A DNA stretch of 5,306 nt from positions 1 through 5,306 of the forward strand of contig JAFXCU010000103.1 in the NCBI GenBank assembly GCA_017521345.1. The letters are read 5' to 3'. A model generated the notes under the pieces. It was not told where the DNA came from. It saw nothing but the letters and a program-made list of their open reading frames with translations, and made no database searches. This DNA comes from Ruminiclostridium sp. GTDB taxonomy: Bacteria > Bacillota_A > Clostridia > Oscillospirales > Oscillospiraceae. Positions 1 to 5,306 of this stretch are shown here, piece after piece; the first letter of the stretch is position 1; each line of letters begins with the position of its first letter. The position numbers and the translations under genes are program-made.

Positions 1-1334
1 ATCAGGCATTATATCACAGCAAGCTCACCACCCCGGAAGAAGCCGTCAAGGTGGTCAAGTCCGGGGATTGGGTGGACTACACCTGGGGCCCCGTCCATCC
101 CGTGACTCTGGACAAGGCCCTGGCCGCCCGGAAGGATGACCTGGAGGACGTAAAGGTCCGGGGCGGCACCACCCTGTGGATGCCCGCCATCTGCGAGGAT
201 GAGGACGCCGGGGACCACTTCGCCTGGCACTCCTGGCACTTCTCCGGGGTGGACCGGAAGATCGCCGCCAAGGGCATGGGCTGGTTCATGCCCATGCGCT
301 ACTCCGAGCTCCCCCGGTTCTACCGGGAGAACCTGGACCCGGTGGATGTGGTGATGATGCAGGTGCCCCCCATGGACGACCACGGCAACTTCTCCTTCTC
401 TGTGGCGGCCTCCCACCTGTACGATATGTGTTCTCGGGCCAAGTGCATCATCTTTGAGGTGAACAAAAATCTCCCCGTGGTCCGTGGCCTCACCAAGACC
501 GAGTGGAACATCCAAAACGTAGACTTTGTGGTGGAGGGGGACCACCCCCACATGGCCCAGCTGGCCTCCACACCCCCCACGGAGGTGGACCGTCAGGTGG
601 CCGACCTCATCGTGGAGCAGATCCCCAACGGGGCCTGCCTCCAGCTGGGCATCGGCGGCATGCCCAACACCGTGGGCTCCCTCATCGCCGACTCCGACCT
701 GAAGGATCTGGGCGTCCACACCGAGATGTACGTAGACGCCTTCGTGGACATCGCCCGGGCGGGGAAGATCACCGGCCGCCGGAAGAACCTGGACCCCGGC
801 CGTCAGGTCTTTGCCTTCGCCATCGGCACCGACAAGCTCTATGACTATGTGCACGAGAACCCCCAGTGCATGGCCGCCCCGGTGGACTACACCAACGACG
901 TGCGGGTGATCTCCCAGCTGGACAACTTCATCTCCATCAACAACATCGTGGACCTGGACCTCTTCGGCCAGCTCAACGCCGAGTCCGCCGGCATCAAGCA
1001 CATCTCCGGCACCGGCGGTCAGCTGGACTTCGTCATGGGCGCCTACGCCTCCAAGGGGGGTAAGTCCTTCATCTGCCTGTCCTCCACCGTCAAGGGTAAG
1101 GACGGCTCCCTCCGGTCCCGGATCGTCCCCACCCTGACCCCCGGCTCCATCGCCACCGACCCCCGCACCTGCGTCCAGTACCTGGTGACCGAGTACGGCT
1201 TGGTGAACCTGAAGGGCATGAACGTCTGGCAGCGGGCGGAGAAGATCATCTCCATCGCCCACCCCCAGTTCCGGGAGGACCTCATCAAAGACGCCGAGAA
1301 GATGGGCATCTGGCGGAAGTCCAACCGCAGATAA
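1..1334 (+). CDS. but: Butyryl-CoA:acetate CoA-transferase, 5'-partial
   Basis: Transfers CoA from butyryl-CoA to acetate, releasing butyrate and acetyl-CoA: the cytosolic final step of the acetyl-CoA butyrate pathway in many gut Clostridia. The open frame enters at base 3 (Q-A-L-Y-H-S-K-L) and shows 443 codons; from memory the family is about 445-450 residues, so roughly five codons are missing. A GTG at 51 is internal, since family similarity begins upstream of it. Visible hallmarks are HFAWHSWHF (216-242), the glycine loop LGIGGMPN (near 645-668), [16 protein letters not shown] with the expected catalytic Glu at 723-725, the GTGGQLDF oxyanion-region motif (near 1008-1031), [11 protein letters not shown], and the C-terminal [10 protein letters not shown] typical of But proteins. 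The closest alternative is 4-hydroxybutyrate CoA-transferase; AFVDIARAG and the C-terminus favour But, but substrate is inferred from similarity. The gene appears intact and ends TAA just before a strong terminator. Confidence 0.93.
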   Translation, partial: QALYHSKLTTPEEAVKVVKSGDWVDYTWGPVHPVTLDKALAARKDDLEDVKVRGGTTLWMPAICEDEDAGDHFAWHSWHFSGVDRKIAAKGMGWFMPMRYSELPRFYRENLDPVDVVMMQVPPMDDHGNFSFSVAASHLYDMCSRAKCIIFEVNKNLPVVRGLTKTEWNIQNVDFVVEGDHPHMAQLASTPPTEVDRQVADLIVEQIPNGACLQLGIGGMPNTVGSLIADSDLKDLGVHTEMYVDAFVDIARAGKITGRRKNLDPGRQVFAFAIGTDKLYDYVHENPQCMAAPVDYTNDVRVISQLDNFISINNIVDLDLFGQLNAESAGIKHISGTGGQLDFVMGAYASKGGKSFICLSSTVKGKDGSLRSRIVPTLTPGSIATDPRTCVQYLVTEYGLVNLKGMNVWQRAEKIISIAHPQFREDLIKDAEKMGIWRKSNRR

Positions 1335-1337
1335 CAT

Positions 1338-1371
1338 AAAACCCGCAAGGCAAAATGCCTTGCGGGTTTTT
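1338..1371. terminator. Perfect-stem intrinsic terminator shared by convergent genes
   Basis: A 15-bp perfect inverted repeat (1338-1352 with 1356-1370) encloses an AAA loop and runs into a T tract (1367-1371) on the + strand, four bases after the but stop codon. The stem core is CCCGCAAGGCA. Read on the minus strand it lies downstream of the aldo/keto reductase stop (1379) and ends in four T's, so it can plausibly stop both transcripts, with the stronger U-tract serving but. The 44 bases between the two genes hold nothing else. Confidence 0.93.
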
Positions 1372-1378
1372 CTTGGGT

Positions 1379-2173
1379 TTAATACCAGCCAAAGAGGGTC
1401 TTTCCTGTGTCCATGGCCCGGATGATCTCCATGTCCTGGGGGGACAGGGTGAAGTCAAAGAGGTCAAGATTCTCCTTCATCCGGGCGGGGGTGACCGTCT
1501 TGGGCACCACGGGAATGCCCTGCTGGACCAGGGCCTTCAGGGCGATCTGGGCGGCGGTCTTGCCGTACTTTGCGCCGATCTCTGTCAGGACAGGGTCGGT
1601 GACCACAGGCTTCTGGCCGCAGGTGAGAGGGCTCCAGGCCTGCAGGACCGTTTCTCTCATGGAGGCTTTCAGGGGAATCTGCTGGTGGAAGACGTGGGCC
1701 TCCACCTGGTTCACGGCGGGGATGACGCCGCATTCCGCCACAAATTTGGCATACAGCTCTTGATTATAGTTTGAGATGCCAAGGGCACGGATCTTCCCGG
1801 CCTCCAGGGCCTCCTGCATGGCCCGGACCATGTCCCGGTCCTCCTCATAGGGTTCGTGAATCAGGAAGAGGTCGATGTAGTCCACCCCCAGCCGCAGAAG
1901 GGACTGGTCGATGGCGGCACGGGTGCCTTCATAGCTGTTGTCCGGCTGGAAGACCTTGGTGGTGAGAAAGATCTCCTCCCGGGCCACGCCGCTGGCTCGG
2001 ATGCCCCGGCCCACGGCCTCCTCGTTCTCATACATCCGGGCGGTGTCGATGAGGCGGTAGCCCAGGTCCAGGGCCTGACGGACGCAGGTCTCGCACTGGC
2101 TGCCTAAGATCTGCCAGGTGCCAAAACCCACCATGGGCATTTTTTGCCCGTTGTTCAGGGTGACAAATTCCAT
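1379..2173 (-). CDS. Aldo/keto reductase (NADPH-dependent, 2,5-diketogluconate reductase-like)
   Basis: A 264-residue cytosolic oxidoreductase of the aldo/keto reductase superfamily, which reduces aldehydes or ketones to alcohols with NAD(P)H in a TIM barrel. The full family pattern is visible: N-terminal NGQKMPMVGFGTW, LIDTARMYENEEAVG, TTKVF, YIDLFLIHEP, GISNYN, VNQVEAH, QAWSPL and VPKTVTPARMKEN. The catalytic tetrad is complete: Asp43, Tyr48, Lys73, His106. The cofactor-binding KT...R..EN segment is at about 225-235 and suggests NADPH. Length is normal for the short bacterial members of the AKR5-like group. The start ATG follows the coiled-coil gene's stop by 5 bases, with only a modest AGGG (2183-2186) nine bases upstream, so translation is probably coupled to the preceding gene. 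It is the last gene of the operon. The physiological substrate cannot be read from sequence; these enzymes are commonly promiscuous. Confidence 0.95.
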   Translation of the reverse strand: MEFVTLNNGQKMPMVGFGTWQILGSQCETCVRQALDLGYRLIDTARMYENEEAVGRGIRASGVAREEIFLTTKVFQPDNSYEGTRAAIDQSLLRLGVDYIDLFLIHEPYEEDRDMVRAMQEALEAGKIRALGISNYNQELYAKFVAECGVIPAVNQVEAHVFHQQIPLKASMRETVLQAWSPLTCGQKPVVTDPVLTEIGAKYGKTAAQIALKALVQQGIPVVPKTVTPARMKENLDLFDFTLSPQDMEIIRAMDTGKTLFGWY

Positions 2174-2178
2174 GGCGC

Positions 2179-2541
2179 TCAGCCCTGAAGCTCAGCCAGA
2201 CGCTCCTGGATCTCCTTGATCTCCTCACCGGCCTCCACTTCCTGGTCCCGGATGGCAGCCATCTTCTGGCTGACCTCGTGGGCCTGGGCCCGAAGGATCT
2301 CGCACTCCTGGACCTTCTTGCGGGTCTTGGCCAGAAGGGTCTCACGGGTGAGCTTCAGGAGGGTGCCTTCCATGCCGGTGCGCTGGGTCTTCCACTCCTC
2401 CACCTTCTGCTCCCGCTCAGCGATCATGGCCTTCAGCTGGGCAGGGTCGGTGATGGCCTGGAGCTGCTGGTTCCATGCCTCCCAGGCTGCCTGGGCTTCC
2501 TTCTCTTCGGGAGTCAGTTCTCTCTTTTCGGTCATTTCCAT
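2179..2541 (-). CDS. Small coiled-coil protein of unknown function
   Basis: A 120-residue protein I do not recognise. It has no signal peptide or membrane segment and is rich in Glu, Lys, Gln, Ala and Arg. After a charged start (MEMTEKRELTPEEKEAQ) residues about 15-118 look almost wholly helical, with heptad-like spacing of Leu/Ile/Met/Val and only one helix breaker cluster (TDPAQ, 31-35), so an antiparallel helical hairpin or a dimeric coiled coil is likely. There is one Cys (80) and two Trp near residues 20-23 plus one at 50. The start at 2541 is chosen over the in-frame ATG at 2535 because GAGGT (2550-2554) lies 8-9 bases upstream of the former. It starts 14 bases after the LTA synthase-like gene and ends 5 bases before the aldo/keto reductase gene, so it is co-transcribed with both. 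A scaffold or regulatory role would be speculation. Confidence 0.82.
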   Translation of the reverse strand: MEMTEKRELTPEEKEAQAAWEAWNQQLQAITDPAQLKAMIAEREQKVEEWKTQRTGMEGTLLKLTRETLLAKTRKKVQECEILRAQAHEVSQKMAAIRDQEVEAGEEIKEIQERLAELQG

Positions 2542-2549
2542 GGTTTTTT

Positions 2550-2554
2550 ACCTC
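2550..2554 (-). promoter_or_regulatory. Ribosome binding site deciding the coiled-coil gene start
   Basis: GAGGT on the minus strand sits directly after the upstream gene's TGA stop and 8 bases before the ATG at 2541. For the second in-frame ATG (2535) the spacing would be about 14 bases, so the first ATG is preferred. No promoter is convincing in the 14-base gap; the gene depends on read-through from upstream. Confidence 0.7.
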
Positions 2555-2555
2555 G

Positions 2556-4580
2556 TCATTCTAAAATACTGTCTTTCTCCTCCGGCAGATACTGGCCGAA
2601 GAAGGTCTCGTTTCGGTGGTCCTCGTCAAAGAGGTTGTTATACTGCAGGATGGCATACTCGTTGAGCCAGTCGGCTTCCGTGCCGGAGGCCTCCTCCGGG
2701 AGGATATAGCCGCCCTGGGACTTGGAGTAATAGCCCTTGGCGCTGACGGCCGGGATATACTCCTCCAGCTCCTTCAGGAACTGGTAGTAGGGGGGCAGGT
2801 CGATGCCGGCGGCTTCCAGGAGATACCGGGACAGGTAGTTGATGGAGGTACCCTCCACCTCTGCCTCTTCAATGTCGAAGTTGGCCCAGATGAAGAAGGG
2901 GATGGTGTACCGCAGGACTTCCTCGTCCAGGGTCTCAAACTCCTTGCCATAGAGATCCTCGTAGAAACCGTTGCCCAGGCTGGGGTGGTGGTCGCCGAAC
3001 ATGAGGACGATGGTGTCCTCCTCATAGTACCGCAGTTCCTTCAGCAGGTACTGGACGGCGGCGTCGGTCTCGTGGAGGCAGGTGAGATACTGGGGGGCCT
3101 TCTTGTACTCCTCCTCATAGGTGTCCCGGTCCAGCCAGATGGTCTGGCTGTAGTTGGGTCCCTCGTAGGTGTAGCCGCCGTGGTTCTGCATGGTGATGCC
3201 GAAGAGGAAGAGAGGGTTGTCTCCCTCCCGGTTCTTCAGCTTGTCCAGAACGAACTCGAACATCTCCTGGTCGGTGATGTACTTGCGCAAGAAGTCCTGC
3301 TGGGGGTAGTCGTCAATGAACGAGCTCTCCTCAAAGCCCAGCTCGTCGTAGATGCGGTTGCGGGACCAGCCGTCGGCGTAGTAGGGATGGGTGGAGATAC
3401 TGGTGTAACCCAGGGAGCGCATGAGCCAGGGCAGGGCGCAGACATTTTCCTGAACGTACTGCTGGTAGGGCACGCAGCCCTCGGGCAGGAAGGCCATGGA
3501 GTGGCCGAAGAGGAACTCAAACTCCGAGTTGGCCGTGTTGGCCCCGTAGATGGAGGCCAGGGCATAGCCCCGGATGGTGTTGGTGTGGAGGTTGTCCAGG
3601 AAGGGGGTCACAGGCTGGTTGGTTTTCAGTTCGCCCACCACGCTCAGGTCCGCCCAGGACTCGTTCATGATGACGATGACGTTGGGCAGGTCCTTCTGCT
3701 CCTCCTCGGCCTGGGGATAGCCCTCGGCCACCCGGTCCACATGACCGGCGGAGTAGCGGTCGGGCTCCTTCACCACGGAGTCCCGGACGCCCAGGTAGAA
3801 GTTCAGGTAGTAGCCATTGTACTTGGTGCCGTAGTTGGTCCAGTTGCGGATGGCGATGTCCCCGGAGCCCACATACAGGACCACCGACATGGCCATGATC
3901 CAGGTGAGGGCGATGGCCCGGCGGAGCTTTCGGGACTGCATGGGGAAGGAGGGCATGGCCAGGGCCAAAAAGAGCATCAGCACCATGCCCACCAGGGCAT
4001 AGAGCATGGTGTTCTCATAGGTCTCCAGCTTGTACTGGCCGGCCACATTCATGGCGGTGCCGGCGGACATGATATCCATGGGGGTGAGCTCGTTGCCCCG
4101 GAACTGGTAGACCAGGCCGTTGATCACCGCCAGGATGGTAAGCCCCACCGAGGAGATGACCACCGAGAGCTTGAACTTGGCGGTGAGGAGCAGGATCACG
4201 CCGCAGACGATGGTAACGCACAGCAGGTTCAGCAGGGCGTGGTCCCATCCCATGGATTTGGGCTTGGTGTCCACCAGGGCGCAGGGCATGATGCTGGTAA
4301 GGGCCAGGGCCAGCAGACCCCAGAGGAGGTTGGCGGTGTAGTTGAGCCCTCTCCGGGGAAAGTCCAGCTTCAGGCCGCCGGCCAGGAGAAAGCCCAGGGC
4401 AAAGACGGCCCCCACCATCCAGTTGGCAAACTCCATGCACACAGCAAAGGCGGCAATGGCCAGCAGGCCGCCCAGGAAGGTCCGCTTGCTCATCCGGAGC
4501 AGCGGGGGCCTTGCCTCCGGCTTCGCCTTTTTGGTTTTTTCTTTTTTCACGGGTTTCTTTTCATTTTTCTGTTTTGACAT
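2556..4580 (-). CDS. LTA synthase family membrane phosphoglycerol transferase (sulfatase fold)
   Basis: A 674-residue membrane protein of the LtaS / phosphoglycerol transferase family, which move glycerophosphate from phosphatidylglycerol onto a growing polymer on the outer membrane face. A Lys-rich cytosolic tail (1-34, ten Lys in the first 20 residues) precedes about seven hydrophobic segments (near 35-50, 52-70, 80-102, 114-133, 138-159, 190-211, 222-238). The extracellular catalytic domain begins near 299. Metal and catalytic residues of the family are all visible: Glu307 in VIVIMNESWADL, nucleophile Thr349 in GANTANSEFEFLFG, Trp405/Arg407 in DGWSRNRIYDELGFE, His467 in MQNHGGY, Asp530-His531 in MFGDHHPSLG. 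RGNELTPMDIMSAGTAMNV (161-179) resembles a segment I recall from clostridial members. S. aureus LtaS has five segments and about 646 residues. ATG at 4580 has GGGAGGAA upstream. True polymer (LTA or another glycerophosphate glycopolymer) is uncertain; ltaS is therefore not assigned. Confidence 0.9.
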   Translation of the reverse strand: MSKQKNEKKPVKKEKTKKAKPEARPPLLRMSKRTFLGGLLAIAAFAVCMEFANWMVGAVFALGFLLAGGLKLDFPRRGLNYTANLLWGLLALALTSIMPCALVDTKPKSMGWDHALLNLLCVTIVCGVILLLTAKFKLSVVISSVGLTILAVINGLVYQFRGNELTPMDIMSAGTAMNVAGQYKLETYENTMLYALVGMVLMLFLALAMPSFPMQSRKLRRAIALTWIMAMSVVLYVGSGDIAIRNWTNYGTKYNGYYLNFYLGVRDSVVKEPDRYSAGHVDRVAEGYPQAEEEQKDLPNVIVIMNESWADLSVVGELKTNQPVTPFLDNLHTNTIRGYALASIYGANTANSEFEFLFGHSMAFLPEGCVPYQQYVQENVCALPWLMRSLGYTSISTHPYYADGWSRNRIYDELGFEESSFIDDYPQQDFLRKYITDQEMFEFVLDKLKNREGDNPLFLFGITMQNHGGYTYEGPNYSQTIWLDRDTYEEEYKKAPQYLTCLHETDAAVQYLLKELRYYEEDTIVLMFGDHHPSLGNGFYEDLYGKEFETLDEEVLRYTIPFFIWANFDIEEAEVEGTSINYLSRYLLEAAGIDLPPYYQFLKELEEYIPAVSAKGYYSKSQGGYILPEEASGTEADWLNEYAILQYNNLFDEDHRNETFFGQYLPEEKDSILE

Positions 4581-4586
4581 GGGGGA

Positions 4587-4594
4587 TTCCTCCC
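4587..4594 (-). promoter_or_regulatory. Strong Shine-Dalgarno of the LTA synthase-like gene, within a small hairpin
   Basis: GGGAGGAA on the minus strand lies 6 bases upstream of the ATG at 4580 (8 from GGAGG). It can fold with the following TCCC (4583-4586) as GGGA-GGAA-TCCC, a 4-bp stem with a GNRA-type GGAA loop, which would partly hide the site. The stem is short, so an effect on translation is only a possibility. Confidence 0.7.
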
Positions 4595-4598
4595 AGAA

Positions 4599-4625
4599 GT
4601 CAGGGTTTGCCCGCCCTGGTCAGGG
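4599..4625 (-). repeat. Short direct and inverted repeats in the operon leader
   Basis: GTCAGGG occurs twice on the + strand, at 4599-4605 and 4619-4625, exactly 20 bases apart, with the complementary CCCTG between them (4614-4618). In the minus-strand leader RNA the central segment could pair with either flank: an 8-base loop with the 4601-4605 copy, or a tight hairpin (4 bp, 4-base loop) with the 4621-4625 copy. No known riboswitch or attenuator is recognised, and there is no U tract after either hairpin. Confidence 0.4.
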
Positions 4626-4660
4626 GCAGGCTGTGCAAGAGGTTCGGTTTCTAACTTTTG

Positions 4661-4689
4661 ATTTTATCATAGATTTTGATATCTGGCGA
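4661..4689 (-). promoter_or_regulatory. Candidate sigma-A promoter of the LTA synthase-like operon
   Basis: In the only AT-rich part of the intergenic region the minus strand has TCGCCA (4684-4689, 4 of 6 to the -35 consensus), a 17-base spacer and TAAAAT (4661-4666, 5 of 6 to the -10 consensus). An overlapping TATGAT (4666-4671) is an alternative -10 with a poorer -35. Transcription would begin near 4650-4655, leaving a leader of about 70-75 bases before the ATG at 4580. The promoter begins only a few bases after the upstream unit's terminator, which fits independent expression. Confidence 0.5.
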
Positions 4690-4692
4690 GAG

Positions 4693-4729
4693 AAAAAATG
4701 GCCTTCCGGCATTTGGAAGGCCATTTTTT
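4693..4729 (-). terminator. Intrinsic terminator of the acidic EF-hand gene
   Basis: A perfect 15-bp inverted repeat (4693-4707 with 4715-4729) has a 7-base loop; each arm is six A/T pairs plus a TGGCCTTCC core. On the minus strand it starts one base after the TGA stop (4731-4733) and ends in six T's followed by CTCTC. It is symmetrical and could work in either direction, but no + strand gene approaches it from the left. Confidence 0.93.
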
Positions 4730-4730
4730 G

Positions 4731-5084
4731 TCAAATTTCTGTCTCTCCGGCCAGGATACTCTCGATGGAGGCGTTCAGATCCTCCTCGTAGGCGGCCAGG
4801 GTCTCATAATTTTGGGGGAGGATGATGCCGTAGGGGTCGGGCCAGCAGGACTTCCGCCAGGCGTAGTCGTCCTCCTCTTCCTCTTCGTCATCCAGAAGAT
4901 ACATATCCTCGTGGAAATCCCCGCCCCCAATGGTGAATCCCATGGCGTCCGGGCGGTGCTCCCGCCAGGAGAGGTCGTCGTCCTCGTCGGGTTCTTCGTC
5001 ATCCTCGTCGTTCATCATCTGAAAGGCCAGAAAGGCCTCTTCCGGGGAGAGGACGCCGTCGTGGTTCCAGTTAAATTTGTCCAT
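4731..5084 (-). CDS. Small acidic protein with one EF-hand-like loop and two WR modules
   Basis: A 117-residue protein of unknown function, strongly acidic and with no signal peptide or membrane segment. Near its N-terminus, NWNHDGVLSPEE (5-16) fits an EF-hand loop: ligand positions 1, 3, 5 are Asn, Asn, Asp, then Gly at 6, Leu at 8, Ser at 9 and Glu at 12; the first-position Asn is less usual than Asp. FLAFQMM follows as the exit helix. Two related modules come next, each led by an Asp/Glu run: DDLSWREHRPDAMGFTI (36-52) and DDYAWRKSCWPDPYGIIL (72-89), sharing DDx(S/A)WR-x3/4-PDxxG. The second continues into NYETLAAYEEDL, a form I recall from uncharacterised clostridial acidic proteins (YG..P..YET...YEE.L). 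AAAAGGAGG lies 6 bases before the ATG, inside the overlapping upstream membrane-protein gene. Calcium binding is an inference. The last Met alternatives are far inside, so the start is secure. Confidence 0.85.
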   Translation of the reverse strand: MDKFNWNHDGVLSPEEAFLAFQMMNDEDDEEPDEDDDLSWREHRPDAMGFTIGGGDFHEDMYLLDDEEEEEDDYAWRKSCWPDPYGIILPQNYETLAAYEEDLNASIESILAGETEI

Positions 5085-5306
5085 AGGCGGCCTCCTTTTC
5101 TGCCGGGAAGAAAATCCGTGCGATCAGTCTGCTCATAGACCCCGCAAACAGGAACAGCACACCGAACGCCCCAAAGAGGAAGGAGACCATGGGTTTCCCC
5201 GGTTCCTCCCGGATCACAAGGGTAAAGGCTCCATCCGGGGTCACATAGTGGAAAAACAGGAAGGAGAGCACCAACAGGAGCAGGGCCAACCAAAGGACCA
5301 GAGGGA
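5071..5306 (-). CDS. Small two-segment membrane protein of unknown function, 5'-partial
   Basis: The minus-strand frame is open from the window edge to TAA at 5071-5073, giving 77 visible codons. A TTG codon at 5289 is a possible start, but the frame stays open and hydrophobic upstream of it (P-L-V-L-W), so the true start is probably outside the window. Two hydrophobic helices are visible: LVLWLALLLLVLSFLFFHYV, then VSFLFGAFGVLFLFAGSM. They are joined by a roughly 20-residue polar loop (TPDGAFTLVIREEPGKP). The tail SRLIARIFFPAEKEAAYGQI carries Arg and Lys next to the second helix, so the positive-inside rule places it in the cytosol. Its last 14 bases overlap the start of the acidic EF-hand gene, implying one transcript and coupled translation. 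I do not recognise the family, and no catalytic motif is visible. Confidence 0.75.
   Translation of the reverse strand, partial: PLVLWLALLLLVLSFLFFHYVTPDGAFTLVIREEPGKPMVSFLFGAFGVLFLFAGSMSRLIARIFFPAEKEAAYGQI
5091..5099 (-). promoter_or_regulatory. Strong Shine-Dalgarno inside the upstream gene's coding region
   Basis: AAAAGGAGG on the minus strand lies 6 bases before the ATG at 5084. It encodes part of the AEKEA stretch near the C-terminus of the overlapping membrane protein, so the same bases serve as coding sequence and ribosome binding site. This supports the 5084 start and translational coupling. Confidence 0.85.

Noticed and set aside
51..1334. Starting but at the GTG at 51.
   Set aside because: The frame is open to the window edge and the upstream residues ([13 protein letters not shown]) match the known N-terminal region of the family, so the gene is truncated by the window rather than starting here.
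9..1337. A 442-codon open frame on the minus strand antisense to but.
   Set aside because: Same compositional artefact (Gly/Val/His/Asp-rich, no motif). The + strand encodes a well-conserved CoA-transferase.
4530..4565. Runs of six A's in the LTA synthase-like N-terminus as a programmed frameshift site.
   Set aside because: The AAAAAAG heptamer is not in the X_XXY_YYZ phase needed for -1 slippage, and the zero frame gives a complete protein. Simple Lys codons explain it.
2616..4577. A 653-codon open frame on the + strand lying fully antisense to the LTA synthase-like gene.
   Set aside because: Its translation is a low-complexity Gly/Val/His/Gln-rich string with no domain, as expected when a GC3-rich gene is read backwards in this frame. 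The opposite strand encodes a complete family with all catalytic motifs.
4693..4729. The perfect hairpin as a mobile-element end, REP-like repeat or small RNA.
   Set aside because: It lies one base after a stop codon and ends in six T's; a terminator explains it fully, and no second copy occurs in the window (the other hairpin, 1338-1371, has a different stem).
5037..5078. The EF-hand-like loop as part of a dockerin domain.
   Set aside because: Only one loop is present, there is no second repeat with the dockerin spacing, and there is no signal peptide, so a cellulosome-type dockerin is not supported.

Overview
The window reads as chromosomal DNA from a GC-rich, Gram-positive gut Clostridia, most likely an Oscillospiraceae butyrate producer of the Flavonifractor / Intestinimonas / Pseudoflavonifractor type. 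The evidence is a GC-rich butyryl-CoA:acetate CoA-transferase, a clostridial-type lipoteichoic acid synthase family protein, AGGAGG-type ribosome binding sites and strong GC/AT bias between coding and intergenic DNA. The genus is an inference; no rRNA or other taxonomic marker is present.

Layout. On the + strand, positions 1-1334 hold nearly all of a butyryl-CoA:acetate CoA-transferase gene (but); only about the first five codons lie outside the window. It ends at a perfect 15-bp hairpin (1338-1371) shared with a convergent minus-strand operon. That operon, read from right to left, is: a seven-segment membrane protein with an extracellular alkaline-phosphatase/sulfatase-fold domain of the LTA synthase family (4580-2556), a 120-residue cytosolic coiled-coil protein of unknown function (2541-2179), and an aldo/keto reductase with an intact catalytic tetrad (2173-1379). 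Gaps of 14 and 5 bases indicate one transcript. A candidate promoter and a roughly 75-90 base leader lie at 4581-4689.

Further upstream is a second minus-strand unit: the end of a small two-segment membrane protein gene (5306-5071, its start outside the window) whose last 14 bases overlap the start of a very acidic 117-residue protein (5084-4731). That protein has one EF-hand-like loop and two copies of an acidic/Trp-Arg module. A perfect 15-bp terminator hairpin (4693-4729) begins one base after its stop.

How they fit together. The CoA-transferase is the last step of the acetyl-CoA route to butyrate and is transcribed independently of the rest. The LTA synthase-like protein would build glycerophosphate polymers on the outer membrane face. 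No functional link between it and the coiled-coil or reductase genes is evident beyond co-transcription. The region looks like ordinary core genome. I see no mobile element, CRISPR array, tRNA, rRNA or defence locus, and no convincing new system. The most unusual item is the acidic EF-hand/WR-module protein and its overlapping membrane partner.
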